Assembly (NCBI GenBank): GCA_024720975.1
Contig: JANJXX010000002.1
Coordinates: 1 to 64,000, forward strand
Source of the DNA: Candidatus Panguiarchaeum symbiosum
GTDB taxonomy: Archaea > Asgardarchaeota > Njordarchaeia > Njordarchaeales > Panguiarchaeaceae
Reading direction: 5' to 3'
Length of the DNA: 64,000 bases
Part shown: one piece after another, positions 29,734 through 39,595 of the stretch
Position numbering within the stretch: the first letter of the stretch is position 1
How the letters are laid out: each line of letters starts with the position of its first letter
Notes under the pieces: model-generated
Database searches by the model: none
What the model was told of the DNA's origin: nothing
What the model saw: only the letters and a program-made list of their open reading frames with translations
Translations under genes and position numbers: made by a program

Positions 29734-30038
29734 ATGATATCTTCTCATGAACCAGAGATAGGGACCTACTATAGTATATTTCTATCCTCTTTTTTTAAAA
29801 GTTTGCTTTTGGAATCCACAATTTGCTATTACTAGTTCTAATTCTCAACAAATACACGCTTAGAGCTCTCGGTAATATGATCCATTAGCAACATTACAGT
29901 CATTGATAAGGCATTGGCATACTCATCAAAAACCCAGCTATCTGTAAGTTAAATTCCATATTGCACTTAATCCGCTGTTTATAAAAAGTAACCTAACCTG
30001 CCCATATGAGCATACTCAGCTTTTTTATAGAGTATAAA

Positions 30039-30725
30039 CTAACTCACAATTCCGTGATAGCGTTCAAGCTCTACTATTAGGTTACATAGAACATAGGAGG
30101 TAGTCAAGCGTTCGGAGTCAATTTCTATAATGCTATTCGCCATCTTTAGGAACTTTTCAGGTATATTCTCATGTGGCGCTGCGCCAATGATAATTGCGAC
30201 GTTTCCCTTAATCTGTTGGAGTATATCGATTATCCTTTTCCGTTCACCCCCAACCTCCAGGCAGATTATATAACTTATGGAGAATTCTCTAAGTATCTGG
30301 TCTAAACTAGCGACCTCCCACATTAGAATTTCTCCATTATCTGCTTGAATCACACCTCGCTGAAGTAAATCCTCCATGACACCCATGAATCTGAAATAAT
30401 GTCTTGGAATGCGTACATTTGGTTTTACTATGAAGTATCTTTCTTCAATTGTATGAATTATTATAGCTGAGACAAGACCTCTTCTACTCAATCTTGAGTC
30501 CAGAATCGTCAGGAGAGCTCTATGCAGAATATCAGCTCGCCCGCGATTTTCGAAATTTTTAAGCTTTCTCATGGCTGAGAAGTGAAGTGTTTGGTCTAGA
30601 AGCATTTTCGATGGATGTTTTCGCCTTGTTTCTGCCCACTTTTTAACTGCTGGATGATTCCACAGAGCCTTGGGTATTAATTCAAGTGCAGCTCTGACAA
30701 TCACAAACGTATACACAGCTCTCAA
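30039..30725 (-). CDS. nep1: rRNA pseudouridine methyltransferase Nep1/Emg1
   Basis: LLDQTLHFSAMRKLKNFENRGRADILHRALLTILDSRLSRRG; PRHYFRFMGVMEDLL. Confidence 0.92.
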   Translation of the reverse strand: MRAVYTFVIVRAALELIPKALWNHPAVKKWAETRRKHPSKMLLDQTLHFSAMRKLKNFENRGRADILHRALLTILDSRLSRRGLVSAIIIHTIEERYFIVKPNVRIPRHYFRFMGVMEDLLQRGVIQADNGEILMWEVASLDQILREFSISYIICLEVGGERKRIIDILQQIKGNVAIIIGAAPHENIPEKFLKMANSIIEIDSERLTTSYVLCNLIVELERYHGIVS

Positions 30726-30789
30726 CCTCGTAGTATATTACACATTATTGTTATTATCTTAGCAAACTTAATGACTTGGTGATAACCCC

Positions 30790-31581
30790 ATGAACATAAG
30801 AGTCGGGGCTGCTCAAATTCGACCAATCCTTGGAGACCTGGATAGAAACCGAGAAATCATTAGAAAGTTCGCTGAACTAGGATATAAAAATGAACTAGAC
30901 TTACTAGTATTCCCGGAGTTAGCGAACTCTGGATATAATTTCAAGAGTCGCGAAGACGCTTGGAGGGCAAGTGAGACCATACCAGAAGGGAGAACAATAA
31001 AACTTTTAGAAAAACTATCCCAGGAGTACTCAATCTATGTTGTGTCGGGGATTAATGAAAGACACGAAGATAAACTCTACAATTCAGCAGTTCTAGTTGG
31101 GCCTAATGGCTTCATTGGAACGTACAGGAAAGTCCATTTATTTATGAATGAGAAAGATATCTTTGAACGCGGTAGGGAGTTCTTTGTATTTGAGACAAAA
31201 ATCGCTAGGATAGGCATCATGATATGCTTTGATTGGATCTTTCCTGAGGCAACACGCACCTTAGTACTAAAAGGGGCTGAAATAATCTGCCATCCGGCAA
31301 ATCTAGTCTTACCATATTGGCAAAAATTATGCGGATTAAGAGCTTTAGAAAATCGCGTGTATATAGTAACTGCAAACCGGGTAGGTATAGAGGGAAATCT
31401 AAACTTCACAGGGCGCTCGATAATAGTTGATCCGAAGGGCGAAATAATAACTGAAGCAAGTAGGACCCACGAGGAACTTATTTATGCTGATATTGATGTC
31501 ACACTATCACGAGACAAGAATATAACGCCCAGAAACAACATATTTGAGGATAGACTCCCGGAAGCTTATGTGCTCTTCTAA
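30790..31581 (+). CDS. Carbon-nitrogen hydrolase (nitrilase superfamily)
   Basis: LLVFPELANSGY, YRKVHLF, GIMICFDWIFPEATR (E-K-C triad). Confidence 0.96.
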   Translation: MNIRVGAAQIRPILGDLDRNREIIRKFAELGYKNELDLLVFPELANSGYNFKSREDAWRASETIPEGRTIKLLEKLSQEYSIYVVSGINERHEDKLYNSAVLVGPNGFIGTYRKVHLFMNEKDIFERGREFFVFETKIARIGIMICFDWIFPEATRTLVLKGAEIICHPANLVLPYWQKLCGLRALENRVYIVTANRVGIEGNLNFTGRSIIVDPKGEIITEASRTHEELIYADIDVTLSRDKNITPRNNIFEDRLPEAYVLF

Positions 31582-31583
31582 TG

Positions 31584-33431
31584 CTATTCTTTTTTGGTCA
31601 TTTTATGCCTCAATAATGCCCAAGGTACGAATATTCTTATTGGTATTGAGGCGTTACTTCTAGCAAATACAACAGCTTGCCTTGCGGGAAGATTCACTAG
31701 CAATGTTGTTAAATCGGTGGGTAGTTCCATAAATTTTTTGAGAGTCTTAACCTGGAGGGGAGTCAAACCAAATATAGTGTATGTATTTACAGTTTTGAGA
31801 ATGCTAGGACATAAATCCTCCGGACTTTGTGTCGAAAACTCTATTCGTAACCTAAATTTCCTTCCTTCTCGAGCTATCCGCTCGACCCAAGATACAGTTC
31901 TTAATACCCACTCCCTTTCGTTATAGTCGTAGACAAATCTTGGAAAATAGTTGTGAGCTTCATCTATGAGTAGCATTGTTGGTGGAGTTTCGTTATCGTA
32001 GTCACTAAGCTTTACTTGAGCTATTTTGCTTATTATATGCATTGTGATAATCCTCCTCGCAACTATAGACTTAAGCGTATCAACTCTTACTATGTTTACT
32101 CTTTCTGGTTTCAGAAGTTCCCTGACATTTATATCGGGTGTGCCTTCCAAATCAAATATTTCTTCTCCTAAGATTGCAGCTAATCTTCTTAGAATAGCTT
32201 CTCTGGTAGCATCACTAACCTCTTCCTTAGGGAATGCCGAGTTTTCAAGCCATCGGTAAAATCTCTCAAGTGTCTGTTTCTCACTTGGATACATCAATCG
32301 GAACCGTTTTGCAAGTTTAGGTAAGACATAGTAACCTTGCGGAGACAGTGCTGGCAGGTAATATTGGAGCATAGATTCTGGGATTCCGGCGAATCTTATT
32401 GTAAAGAATTTTAAATTGGCATTCTCAGCTAGGGTATACTCTTTAGCGCCGCCTTCTGAACTGGATTCCTGTTTTGGGATCCAAACCAAAACGTCATCGA
32501 TTTTCTGCGGGCTCAGTTTTAGGTCTTTCCATATTTTAATGTCAGACTGACTGGGTTTTATGGGGTCGTCATCTTTTATTGGATCTTCAGCTATCATGGA
32601 GTATTCATTATGTGTGTCTATAACAACTACAGAACCACCAAATGTATTGATGAAGTTATATATATCGTTCTTACATTTGGCAGTTTTTCCTTTGCCCGTT
32701 GTGCCTATAATCAATTCATGTTCAAATAGTAGTTCTGGACGCATCCTGTAGGCTATTGTCTCACCGGTTTTTGGGTCTTGTATTATGTCGTCCCCAAACA
32801 TTATGGCACCGTACGCAGGACCTTCATTGGGAATACCGTATATTGTGTTTACTATCCTTTGCGATGGAAGGTAGGCAGGGGCTCTTATATGTGGTGCGAA
32901 GTTAACATCCCCCTTCACTATACTGCCGCCAAGTTTCTTCAGAGAGCATATAGGTTCCATTCCTATTAGTGGCACCAGGTCCAGGAATTCTGTGTCTCCC
33001 TCTATGATCATACGAGAGGTTAGTATATCCCTAGTTTCAGGAGAGTCTCTATCTATGAGCTCATGCCAGGCTACGTCATATCCCATCATTGTAATTATTC
33101 CGGCTATGTATTCATCGTGAAGATAATCGTAAATCAACAAGGGAAAACCTCTGCGCACTCTTGTCGACCACTCAGAGAAGGGACGGACCCATAGAAGTCT
33201 CGCAGAATCTCCAACACCAACTTTCACGGATAATTTTTTGGGAACGACCAAATATCCAATTTCAACACAGTCGTCTAACCACGGCTCCTTCAATTTCTCG
33301 CTGAGTTTCTGCTTAGATCTTTGATAGAGTTCATGCTTTATGAAAACGATTTCTAGAGCCTCTTTTTCATCCCCCTCATAGGTTTCTTTTTCACTTGGTT
33401 TATCCGCAATTAGGTACTTATCCAAACTCAT
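31584..33431 (-). CDS. herA: HerA-like ATPase/helicase
   Basis: 615 aa; ELIIGTTGKGKT Walker A, VVVIDTHNEYS, TMLLIDEAHNYFPR; paired with NurA. Confidence 0.9.
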   Translation of the reverse strand: MSLDKYLIADKPSEKETYEGDEKEALEIVFIKHELYQRSKQKLSEKLKEPWLDDCVEIGYLVVPKKLSVKVGVGDSARLLWVRPFSEWSTRVRRGFPLLIYDYLHDEYIAGIITMMGYDVAWHELIDRDSPETRDILTSRMIIEGDTEFLDLVPLIGMEPICSLKKLGGSIVKGDVNFAPHIRAPAYLPSQRIVNTIYGIPNEGPAYGAIMFGDDIIQDPKTGETIAYRMRPELLFEHELIIGTTGKGKTAKCKNDIYNFINTFGGSVVVIDTHNEYSMIAEDPIKDDDPIKPSQSDIKIWKDLKLSPQKIDDVLVWIPKQESSSEGGAKEYTLAENANLKFFTIRFAGIPESMLQYYLPALSPQGYYVLPKLAKRFRLMYPSEKQTLERFYRWLENSAFPKEEVSDATREAILRRLAAILGEEIFDLEGTPDINVRELLKPERVNIVRVDTLKSIVARRIITMHIISKIAQVKLSDYDNETPPTMLLIDEAHNYFPRFVYDYNEREWVLRTVSWVERIAREGRKFRLRIEFSTQSPEDLCPSILKTVNTYTIFGLTPLQVKTLKKFMELPTDLTTLLVNLPARQAVVFARSNASIPIRIFVPWALLRHKMTKKE

Positions 33432-33437
33432 AGTCTA

Positions 33438-34544
33438 TCACTCTGAGAGAAAGCGCGCCCATCTTCTTTCATTAAAGAAGAAAGCATCTTCAATACCATT
33501 TTCCCTTATTGCTTTGATCACGTGAAGTGTAAGCTGTTTTTTCTCCTCATCGGAGAATCTCGCTATACCATCAGCTTTGCCGATAACGTAGCTTAAACCA
33601 TTGCCTAAAGCCAGATCTGCATAGACTAAATCGAGGACATAATTTATACCAAATTCCTCTAGGACCCAGGATGGAAACTCGTATCGAAGTATAACTCTTT
33701 GCGGAGATTTCAAGTAGAAGAAGGCTGGCTTCATATCATCTGCCAGCTTGGAGGCATAGCCATCGTTATATACAAATATGGAAGATCGTTCATTAACACC
33801 TAAATATGCAACGTAGATGTCGGCGTCGGAGAACCCCCGCCCCTTAATCACCTGCGAAATTCTTGAAGCAAGAGAATTCTTGACTAATTTTACGCAGATT
33901 ATTGATCTGTTAGTTAGAGCCTTAACTGCTGAGTGCAATTTGCTTAGGTACCTGGATGTGTAAAGGGGACCATCCCAGAAAAAGGCATCTATATGCGCCC
34001 CATATTCGTTCAGGAATTCTTTTACGGTCTGGACTTCTAAATCTAGAAGCATCTCCCTGATTTTCCTTCGAATTTGCTCCTCACTATCACCTAAGCTTTG
34101 TTGAATTGCAATAGACGACTTCCAAATTCCCCTCAAATTGTAATCAAAATCAATACGACGCGAGTACGTGAACACAGCTGATCGTGCAAGTATCAGTCTT
34201 ACCGGGTGCAACTTTATTGGAAAGACTCCTCCGTCCACACCAACAATAGCTTTATTTTTTAACGCTTGTATTGGATCTACATGAGGAACTTCGTACTTAT
34301 ACCTGCTCTCGATGGGTATAACTATTCCGGAATCAATAGCTTTGTCTATAATGCTCTCGATAACATCCTTAGTCAGATTTCTAACTGGTGAACTTTTGAT
34401 GAATGACCTGATTAAATCCTCGATAGCTGCTGAGATTAATTTACAAGGGTGCTTTCCTACTTTTTCGGAACTTTCTGTATTACATTGCTCTTCCTTGCTG
34501 TAGCTAGTCTCAGAACCTCTCAAAGTTTTATTGACGGTTTGCAT
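33438..34544 (-). CDS. nurA: NurA domain nuclease
   Basis: 368 aa; AIVGVDGGVFPIKLHPVRLILARSAVF; C-terminal NGLSYVIGKADGIARFSDEEKKQL; directly upstream of herA. Confidence 0.87.
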   Translation of the reverse strand: MQTVNKTLRGSETSYSKEEQCNTESSEKVGKHPCKLISAAIEDLIRSFIKSSPVRNLTKDVIESIIDKAIDSGIVIPIESRYKYEVPHVDPIQALKNKAIVGVDGGVFPIKLHPVRLILARSAVFTYSRRIDFDYNLRGIWKSSIAIQQSLGDSEEQIRRKIREMLLDLEVQTVKEFLNEYGAHIDAFFWDGPLYTSRYLSKLHSAVKALTNRSIICVKLVKNSLASRISQVIKGRGFSDADIYVAYLGVNERSSIFVYNDGYASKLADDMKPAFFYLKSPQRVILRYEFPSWVLEEFGINYVLDLVYADLALGNGLSYVIGKADGIARFSDEEKKQLTLHVIKAIRENGIEDAFFFNERRWARFLSE

Positions 34545-34596
34545 CTAAAACACACGATTCTCATCTTGGCTATTGTATTATCAGCGTATATTATGA

Positions 34597-34637
34597 GTAT
34601 TACAAAGCATTATATAAAGCGTAACTTATTGTAATAC
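34597..34637. promoter_or_regulatory. 9-bp inverted repeat flanking a TATA-like motif upstream of nurA-herA
   Basis: GTATTACAA (34597-34605) ... TTATATAA (34610-34617) ... TTGTAATAC (34629-34637). Confidence 0.5.
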
Positions 34638-34703
34638 AGGAAAGAAGGAGAAAATATAACACTAAACTTTTGTCAATTCTCTCTCGCTTCAAGGAGCCCT
34701 CTA

Positions 34704-35486
34704 TTAGCTTATCTTATCGATGGACAGCTGCTCGACAAGCTTTCTAATTTTTCTTGGCATGAAAATCGACACGCACTTTGCTGTGCTCTTCCGTAAAATA
34801 TTAGCAACTTCATCTGCAAATGTATCAAATCTACACACTATTGCATACTCGAGAAATCCGATGCGATCAATTCTAACTATTTTTTTGAATAACCCTGTTT
34901 TCCGCATTACCTTATCTAGATGAGTCCTTAGAACACCAGTAACTACAACTCTGTCTAGTCGCTCTCGAAACCACTTTCTAAACATGTTAATCGTCCTTCT
35001 CCCTGGCAGACCTATTACCTGATTTTCTTCCATCGAAACCACTTTCACAACAAATGGCATATTTCTTGCTAGACCGGCTATTCGAATGATTTCATCAATT
35101 TTAGGTTCCAGGCGCCTGGGATTCTTTCTTAAGATCTTCGAAAGTAGCGAAACTGCATTTATTTTTACATACATCGCTTCTTCGGTGCCAATGTCTGTCA
35201 ATATATCACTCCCTAGAACTCCCATAATTCGCCCGCTATACTCCTGTTCAACTACGATATCACTGTATTGTATCCTTCGCCCAAAGACCTTCTCTAGGTA
35301 CCTCACAGCGACCTCTGCATCATCACCCTCGATTCTTACCAAAGTGAAACGATTGTCGAGTTTAGAGGCGTCAACTATGGATGCATTTAATCCTATGAGA
35401 AGACCTTGAAGATAGGCTCTAAGTGCTTTCTTAAGACTATAATCCGGAAGACTGACGTATATTGGATTGAATATTATCGTTCCAAT
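34704..35486 (-). CDS. DUF2110 family protein; apparent non-canonical start (or frameshift at A6)
   Basis: Track starts at TTG (35342) but the frame reads upstream TIIFNPIYVSLPDYSLKKALRAYLQGLLIGLNASIVDASKLDNRFTLVRIEGDDAEVAV with no ATG/GTG/TTG; candidate ATT at 35484-35486. Confidence 0.75.
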   Translation of the reverse strand: MGTIIFNPIYVSLPDYSLKKALRAYLQGLLIGLNASIVDASKLDNRFTLVRIEGDDAEVAVRYLEKVFGRRIQYSDIVVEQEYSGRIMGVLGSDILTDIGTEEAMYVKINAVSLLSKILRKNPRRLEPKIDEIIRIAGLARNMPFVVKVVSMEENQVIGLPGRRTINMFRKWFRERLDRVVVTGVLRTHLDKVMRKTGLFKKIVRIDRIGFLEYAIVCRFDTFADEVANILRKSTAKCVSIFMPRKIRKLVEQLSIDKIS

Positions 35487-35506
35487 TTTTTCACTGGATA
35501 TTATTG

Positions 35507-35779
35507 CTATCGTTTTTTGTATTGTTCAAGTATACTGAGAAATTTTGCGTTGGTATCAGAAATAGGTTCAAAAGCTGCGCCACCCATTTTAAAACCACAG
35601 TTTTTACATTCCCATATACCAAAAGCAACCCACTCAAGACCTTCTTTTTTGCAATGAGGACATTGGTATCTTGCTTTTTTCTTCTTTTCGATAGCTTCAA
35701 CGCGCTTGCGGACTGTCGCTCCGTACCGAGCCCCAAATCTTCTGGTAGACATTCTTGCCCACCTGAACTCATTTTTCAA
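35507..35779 (-). CDS. rpl37ae: 50S ribosomal protein L37Ae (eL43)
   Basis: RRFGARYGATVRKRVEAIE...CPHCKKEG...WECKNCGFKMGGAAFEP. Confidence 0.97.
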   Translation of the reverse strand: MKNEFRWARMSTRRFGARYGATVRKRVEAIEKKKKARYQCPHCKKEGLEWVAFGIWECKNCGFKMGGAAFEPISDTNAKFLSILEQYKKR

Positions 35780-36612
35780 CCTAATGTTTGCTTTAAAACC
35801 AGATCCTTTATTAAGTTTGACCGTTCCTTAAGATCCCTAACAGCTGCTAGAAAATCGTCTATATCTAAAACCCCAGCTCCACTTTTTTGCGTGGCAACGA
35901 GATCATTCTTAGAGATCGCAAGCGTTAATTTATAGCCGGATACAAGCTCTTCTTGATGTGTTGGATCTAGGACTATCTTGTCTAGTATTTTCGCATATGT
36001 TAACTGTATTGGCATTAGCTCAATATTAAGACTTAGGGGCTTTGTTTCATTTTTTAAAATCACTGGACCCTTGTCCCCTATTTCAACTTTGGGTATCCTC
36101 GTTGTTAATAAGGCACCTAATGTTGCATAGAAGGCTGCATCAACTAGATTTCCGTGGTCATTTATAGGGTATATATCAATAAACATAACGTATACGTACT
36201 TCTCAGGCTCGACGACCAGGTCCTCTAATTTGATGAAGTTTGAACTTCTTATTGATCTATCAACAACACGCGCATATTCTATTCCAATTTCATTGGGAGG
36301 GCCTAATTCAAAGCTGGGCGAGGCTATTGGCATTGTTTCCATGTTGACAACAAACGCCCCTTGATTGGGTGTATCAGGGTAGGGCGGTCCAACTGATATT
36401 TTTATGCCTGCAAGCACTGAAGTCTTGCCTAGTTTTGCTATGCATGATCCCTCCGCTTTTTCGATGCAATTTGGTATTAGCTCTAGTTTACGCATTTCTA
36501 GAAGATCTCTCCCATCTAATCTTTTGCCTCTACTTATGTGGCTAAATATGCTCTCCTTCTCTATGTTAGAAAGAAATTCGCGGTGAATCGAAGACAAGAA
36601 TTCCGAGGCCAT
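35776..36612 (-). CDS. rrp42: Exosome subunit Rrp42
   Basis: 278 aa RNase PH fold; SRGKRLDGRDL...; exosome operon context. Confidence 0.96.
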   Translation of the reverse strand: MASEFLSSIHREFLSNIEKESIFSHISRGKRLDGRDLLEMRKLELIPNCIEKAEGSCIAKLGKTSVLAGIKISVGPPYPDTPNQGAFVVNMETMPIASPSFELGPPNEIGIEYARVVDRSIRSSNFIKLEDLVVEPEKYVYVMFIDIYPINDHGNLVDAAFYATLGALLTTRIPKVEIGDKGPVILKNETKPLSLNIELMPIQLTYAKILDKIVLDPTHQEELVSGYKLTLAISKNDLVATQKSGAGVLDIDDFLAAVRDLKERSNLIKDLVLKQTLG

Positions 36613-36613
36613 A

Positions 36614-37357
36614 TTAATCTCCGGTTTTCGTTGACGACAAGTAATACTCCTTAAGCGCTTTCTTTTGAAGTTCGTATATTTGATCTATAGCCTTAATTGC
36701 CGTTGATAAAATTTCGGATAATCTATCTATCGGAAGGCGATGATCTGACTGAAGAAGAGTTATTTTTCTGTATGCAGGTAACATCGCTATTGGAATGTCA
36801 GCACATAATTCATCCTCGATAGAACAAACATCGACTACGATATTTCCATAGCAATAACCAACAGCCACGGAGGTGACAAGATCACGCAAAGGAATACCTG
36901 CTTGCGCTAGGGCTAATGAGGCAGCGTTTATACTTGCTGTCCGTGTCCCAGCGTCCGCTTGTAGTACTAAACAATATACTTTTATCATCATTCTGGGAAA
37001 TTCCTCAAGAAGAATTGACGGTTCTAGAGCTTCTCTTATAACTTTCGAAAGTTCTACTTCTCTCCTTGAGGGTGTGGGACTTTTTCTTTCTTCTGTAGAA
37101 AAGGTGCACATTCTATAGGCTACATCTAAAACGGCACGCTCGGGGTCTGCTATGTATGCAGGAACACATTCAGTTGGTCCACGTACAACGCAGAGAACCT
37201 TAGTGTGTCCCATTTCGAATAGACAAGAGCCCTCAGCCCTCTCTACAATTCCTAGTCTTATATTTATGGGACGTAACTCAGTAAATGCACGTCCATCTAC
37301 TCTCTTTCCACTTTCTAATATTTTCTTAAACTCCTCTTCACTTATCTTTAAACTCAC
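36614..37357 (-). CDS. rrp41: Exosome subunit Rrp41
   Basis: 247 aa; GKRVDGRAFTELRPINIRLG; LQADAGTRTASINAASLAL. Confidence 0.97.
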   Translation of the reverse strand: MSLKISEEEFKKILESGKRVDGRAFTELRPINIRLGIVERAEGSCLFEMGHTKVLCVVRGPTECVPAYIADPERAVLDVAYRMCTFSTEERKSPTPSRREVELSKVIREALEPSILLEEFPRMMIKVYCLVLQADAGTRTASINAASLALAQAGIPLRDLVTSVAVGYCYGNIVVDVCSIEDELCADIPIAMLPAYRKITLLQSDHRLPIDRLSEILSTAIKAIDQIYELQKKALKEYYLSSTKTGD

Positions 37358-38073
37358 TAAGATTCGCCCCTTTGAATCTTATGCATGCCTTTCATCAAGA
37401 AGTCTTCAATTTTCTTTGTTAATCCCTGCAAGTGTGCTAATTTCTCAATTCTCTTAATTGTTTGCTCTACTAATTCCTCAATCTCAGGTTTTTCTGCACG
37501 CACCCAGATAATACCATTTGTCCCAACCTTAACCTCTGCTTTAGTTATCCTTTTAATAGTCTCTAACATCGAACCCTTAGCACCAATCAAGCGCGGCACT
37601 TTAGCGGGATTTATCGATATTAACCTTCCTTTTTCGAGTTTCCCGTAACCAGAATCTCGACAACTTAAAATGGGGGCCAAGCCCCTTTCAACATACATAA
37701 CTTTAGTATACACAACATCACCAACTTTTAGATAATCCGTTGGAAGCTCCTTGCTCGGATCAAGAGGTCTTTTTAGGTATTCTGATGCATCTAGACGCCC
37801 TTTCCATACGTAATTTATCTCTAATAACCAGTAAGTTAGCGCATAATCAACAACGATTCCTATAACGCTGTCTCCTTGCTTGGGTATGTATTTTCCCACC
37901 AGTGGTACGACATTTATTTCTCGACCCTTAGCACTCACTAGGCTTATTCGTGTTGCAACAGTTTTTCCATCTGGTCTGACTATCGTACCAGTTCCCTTTA
38001 TCGTATAGTGTGCTGGATCCTCGACTATTACTTCACCGGGTACAACTATGCGATACTTAGTTTGTTCATTCAT
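37357..38073 (-). CDS. rrp4: Exosome subunit Rrp4
   Basis: 238 aa; S1 and KH domains (RLIGAKGSMLETIK). Confidence 0.96.
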   Translation of the reverse strand: MNEQTKYRIVVPGEVIVEDPAHYTIKGTGTIVRPDGKTVATRISLVSAKGREINVVPLVGKYIPKQGDSVIGIVVDYALTYWLLEINYVWKGRLDASEYLKRPLDPSKELPTDYLKVGDVVYTKVMYVERGLAPILSCRDSGYGKLEKGRLISINPAKVPRLIGAKGSMLETIKRITKAEVKVGTNGIIWVRAEKPEIEELVEQTIKRIEKLAHLQGLTKKIEDFLMKGMHKIQRGES

Positions 38074-38105
38074 TGCTAGTTCCCATCAAGAGAGATAAAC
38101 CTTTG

Positions 38106-38951
38106 TCATAGGCGTTTTCTTGATATAATTTCAATTTTAGCTTGACCCCTTGTAGAGTTTGTTAGCAAATTGTTAAACTGCAAGAAGACCCCTGCGGGTA
38201 CTTCTATAACTGCGCGCAAACTCCCATCTTCTAGCCATTGCTGTTCTATGAATGTTCCCAAATTAGTTAGTTTACCATATAGGGGCCCCACAAATTCGGC
38301 CGGAATATGTATTCTGGTAGATATTATCTCTAACTTTATTGGTAAGATTTCTTGGAGGGATTTAATTACAATCGGAATCAATTCCTTGATGTCAAGGAGA
38401 GGATCTAGCTTCACTCCTTTTACGGCTCGAACCTTTTTTAATGCCTCATCTAGTTGCTGAGGCAAGTATGGCGCATTAGTCGCGGGATTGACTGCATATT
38501 TTTGAATGTACTTAAGAATCTCAGACATTTTTTCTTCGATTAACTTGTCCCTAATTGGCTCGGGAATTTTTACAAACCCCTTTTCTAGAACAATCTTGGC
38601 AGCCTCATGGTGTATTTTTTCATCGTTCCATCTCATCAATTCCTCCTCAAGTTTTTTCTTCTCATCTTCAGTAAGTTCCCTCGAAAGTTTCTTTTGAGCT
38701 TTTTCGATTGCCACTTCAAGTAGCATTTTGCGCAGTAGTTCAGTGGAAGCCAAAATACCCTTATTTACATCACTAAATACATAGGGATGCTCAATAACAG
38801 TATCGATATCGACACTTTCACCCTTTTTGTATCTTATGGCGTCGTTAGTATTCACGACAACATAGAATTTCTCTCCCCATCTTTCATAAACAACAAAAGT
38901 AAATTTCTCCCCCAGGTCTAATCTACCCCAAGCGCCACGCCATCTAGACAT
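38106..38951 (-). CDS. SBDS-family ribosome maturation protein Sdo1 with an internal insertion
   Basis: GEKFYVVVNTNDAIRYKKGESVDIDTVI; NPATNAPYLPQQLDEALKKVR; EIPAGVFLQF; start at MSRWRGAW because the longer track ORF runs into the next gene. Confidence 0.92.
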   Translation of the reverse strand: MSRWRGAWGRLDLGEKFTFVVYERWGEKFYVVVNTNDAIRYKKGESVDIDTVIEHPYVFSDVNKGILASTELLRKMLLEVAIEKAQKKLSRELTEDEKKKLEEELMRWNDEKIHHEAAKIVLEKGFVKIPEPIRDKLIEEKMSEILKYIQKYAVNPATNAPYLPQQLDEALKKVRAVKGVKLDPLLDIKELIPIVIKSLQEILPIKLEIISTRIHIPAEFVGPLYGKLTNLGTFIEQQWLEDGSLRAVIEVPAGVFLQFNNLLTNSTRGQAKIEIISRKRL

Positions 38952-38961
38952 CCATCGCCAC

Positions 38962-39330
38962 CTATTCACTGTACAATATGTATAGTATGGCAAAAACACT
39001 CGAGGCAGCGAATACGTACAAGAAGCGGCCAAGAACTCCTAGTGCTAGCATGTACAATATTAATGGGATGTATGAAAACCCTATTGTTATTATTCCAGGC
39101 TCTCGGTTCATGTATTCGGCAATGCATCCAAAGAGTACCAGAGAAAACAGGAAAGCAAACCACAGTATAACGAGCTGTAGAGTTATAATCGCATAGTATA
39201 TCCATCCACCACTCCCTATAACTCCGTATTGTTTTGCAGAAACCCATATTGTTGCGGCAATGATTAGTGAAGTAATCAACCCTACGAACGATATAAATGC
39301 TGATCGCTTTAATTCAATCCTTGTGACCAT
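38962..39330 (-). CDS. Four-TM membrane protein, function unknown
   Basis: 122 aa, four hydrophobic segments; upstream of SBDS. Confidence 0.75.
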   Translation of the reverse strand: MVTRIELKRSAFISFVGLITSLIIAATIWVSAKQYGVIGSGGWIYYAIITLQLVILWFAFLFSLVLFGCIAEYMNREPGIITIGFSYIPLILYMLALGVLGRFLYVFAASSVFAILYILYSE

Positions 39331-39355
39331 TTAGACTCACTTCAATTATCTTAAG

Positions 39356-39595
39356 TTAAGTGAATTTTCTGACGCTTGGAACCTTCCAGTATCTTCTATA
39401 GAATATTCGGTACCTCAGATAGTAAGGTTGCCTCCATCGGTACTCTCGGAGACGCGGAGATCGCCCGTAGCCACAAGCGGCACAGTATTTATGCCTAACA
39501 TTGTAGGCACGTTTACCACATCTACGGCATCTTATGTGCGTTTTACCTTGATTTTTCTGACCAAAACTTGGTGTTCCTTTCGTCATGGAGCTCAC
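39356..39595 (-). CDS. rpl37e: 50S ribosomal protein L37e (eL37)
   Basis: [39 protein letters not shown]. Confidence 0.98.
   Translation of the reverse strand: MSSMTKGTPSFGQKNQGKTHIRCRRCGKRAYNVRHKYCAACGYGRSPRLREYRWRQPYYLRYRIFYRRYWKVPSVRKFT

Noticed and set aside
29617-29835. 72-aa ORF (MGRGGLEPPTLRSPRLL...)
   Set aside because: Runs through the intron-containing tRNA-Phe on the other strand; classic tRNA-derived artefact
31584-34544. HerA-NurA as an antiviral system
   Set aside because: HerA-NurA is a standard archaeal DNA end-resection pair and the neighbourhood is housekeeping
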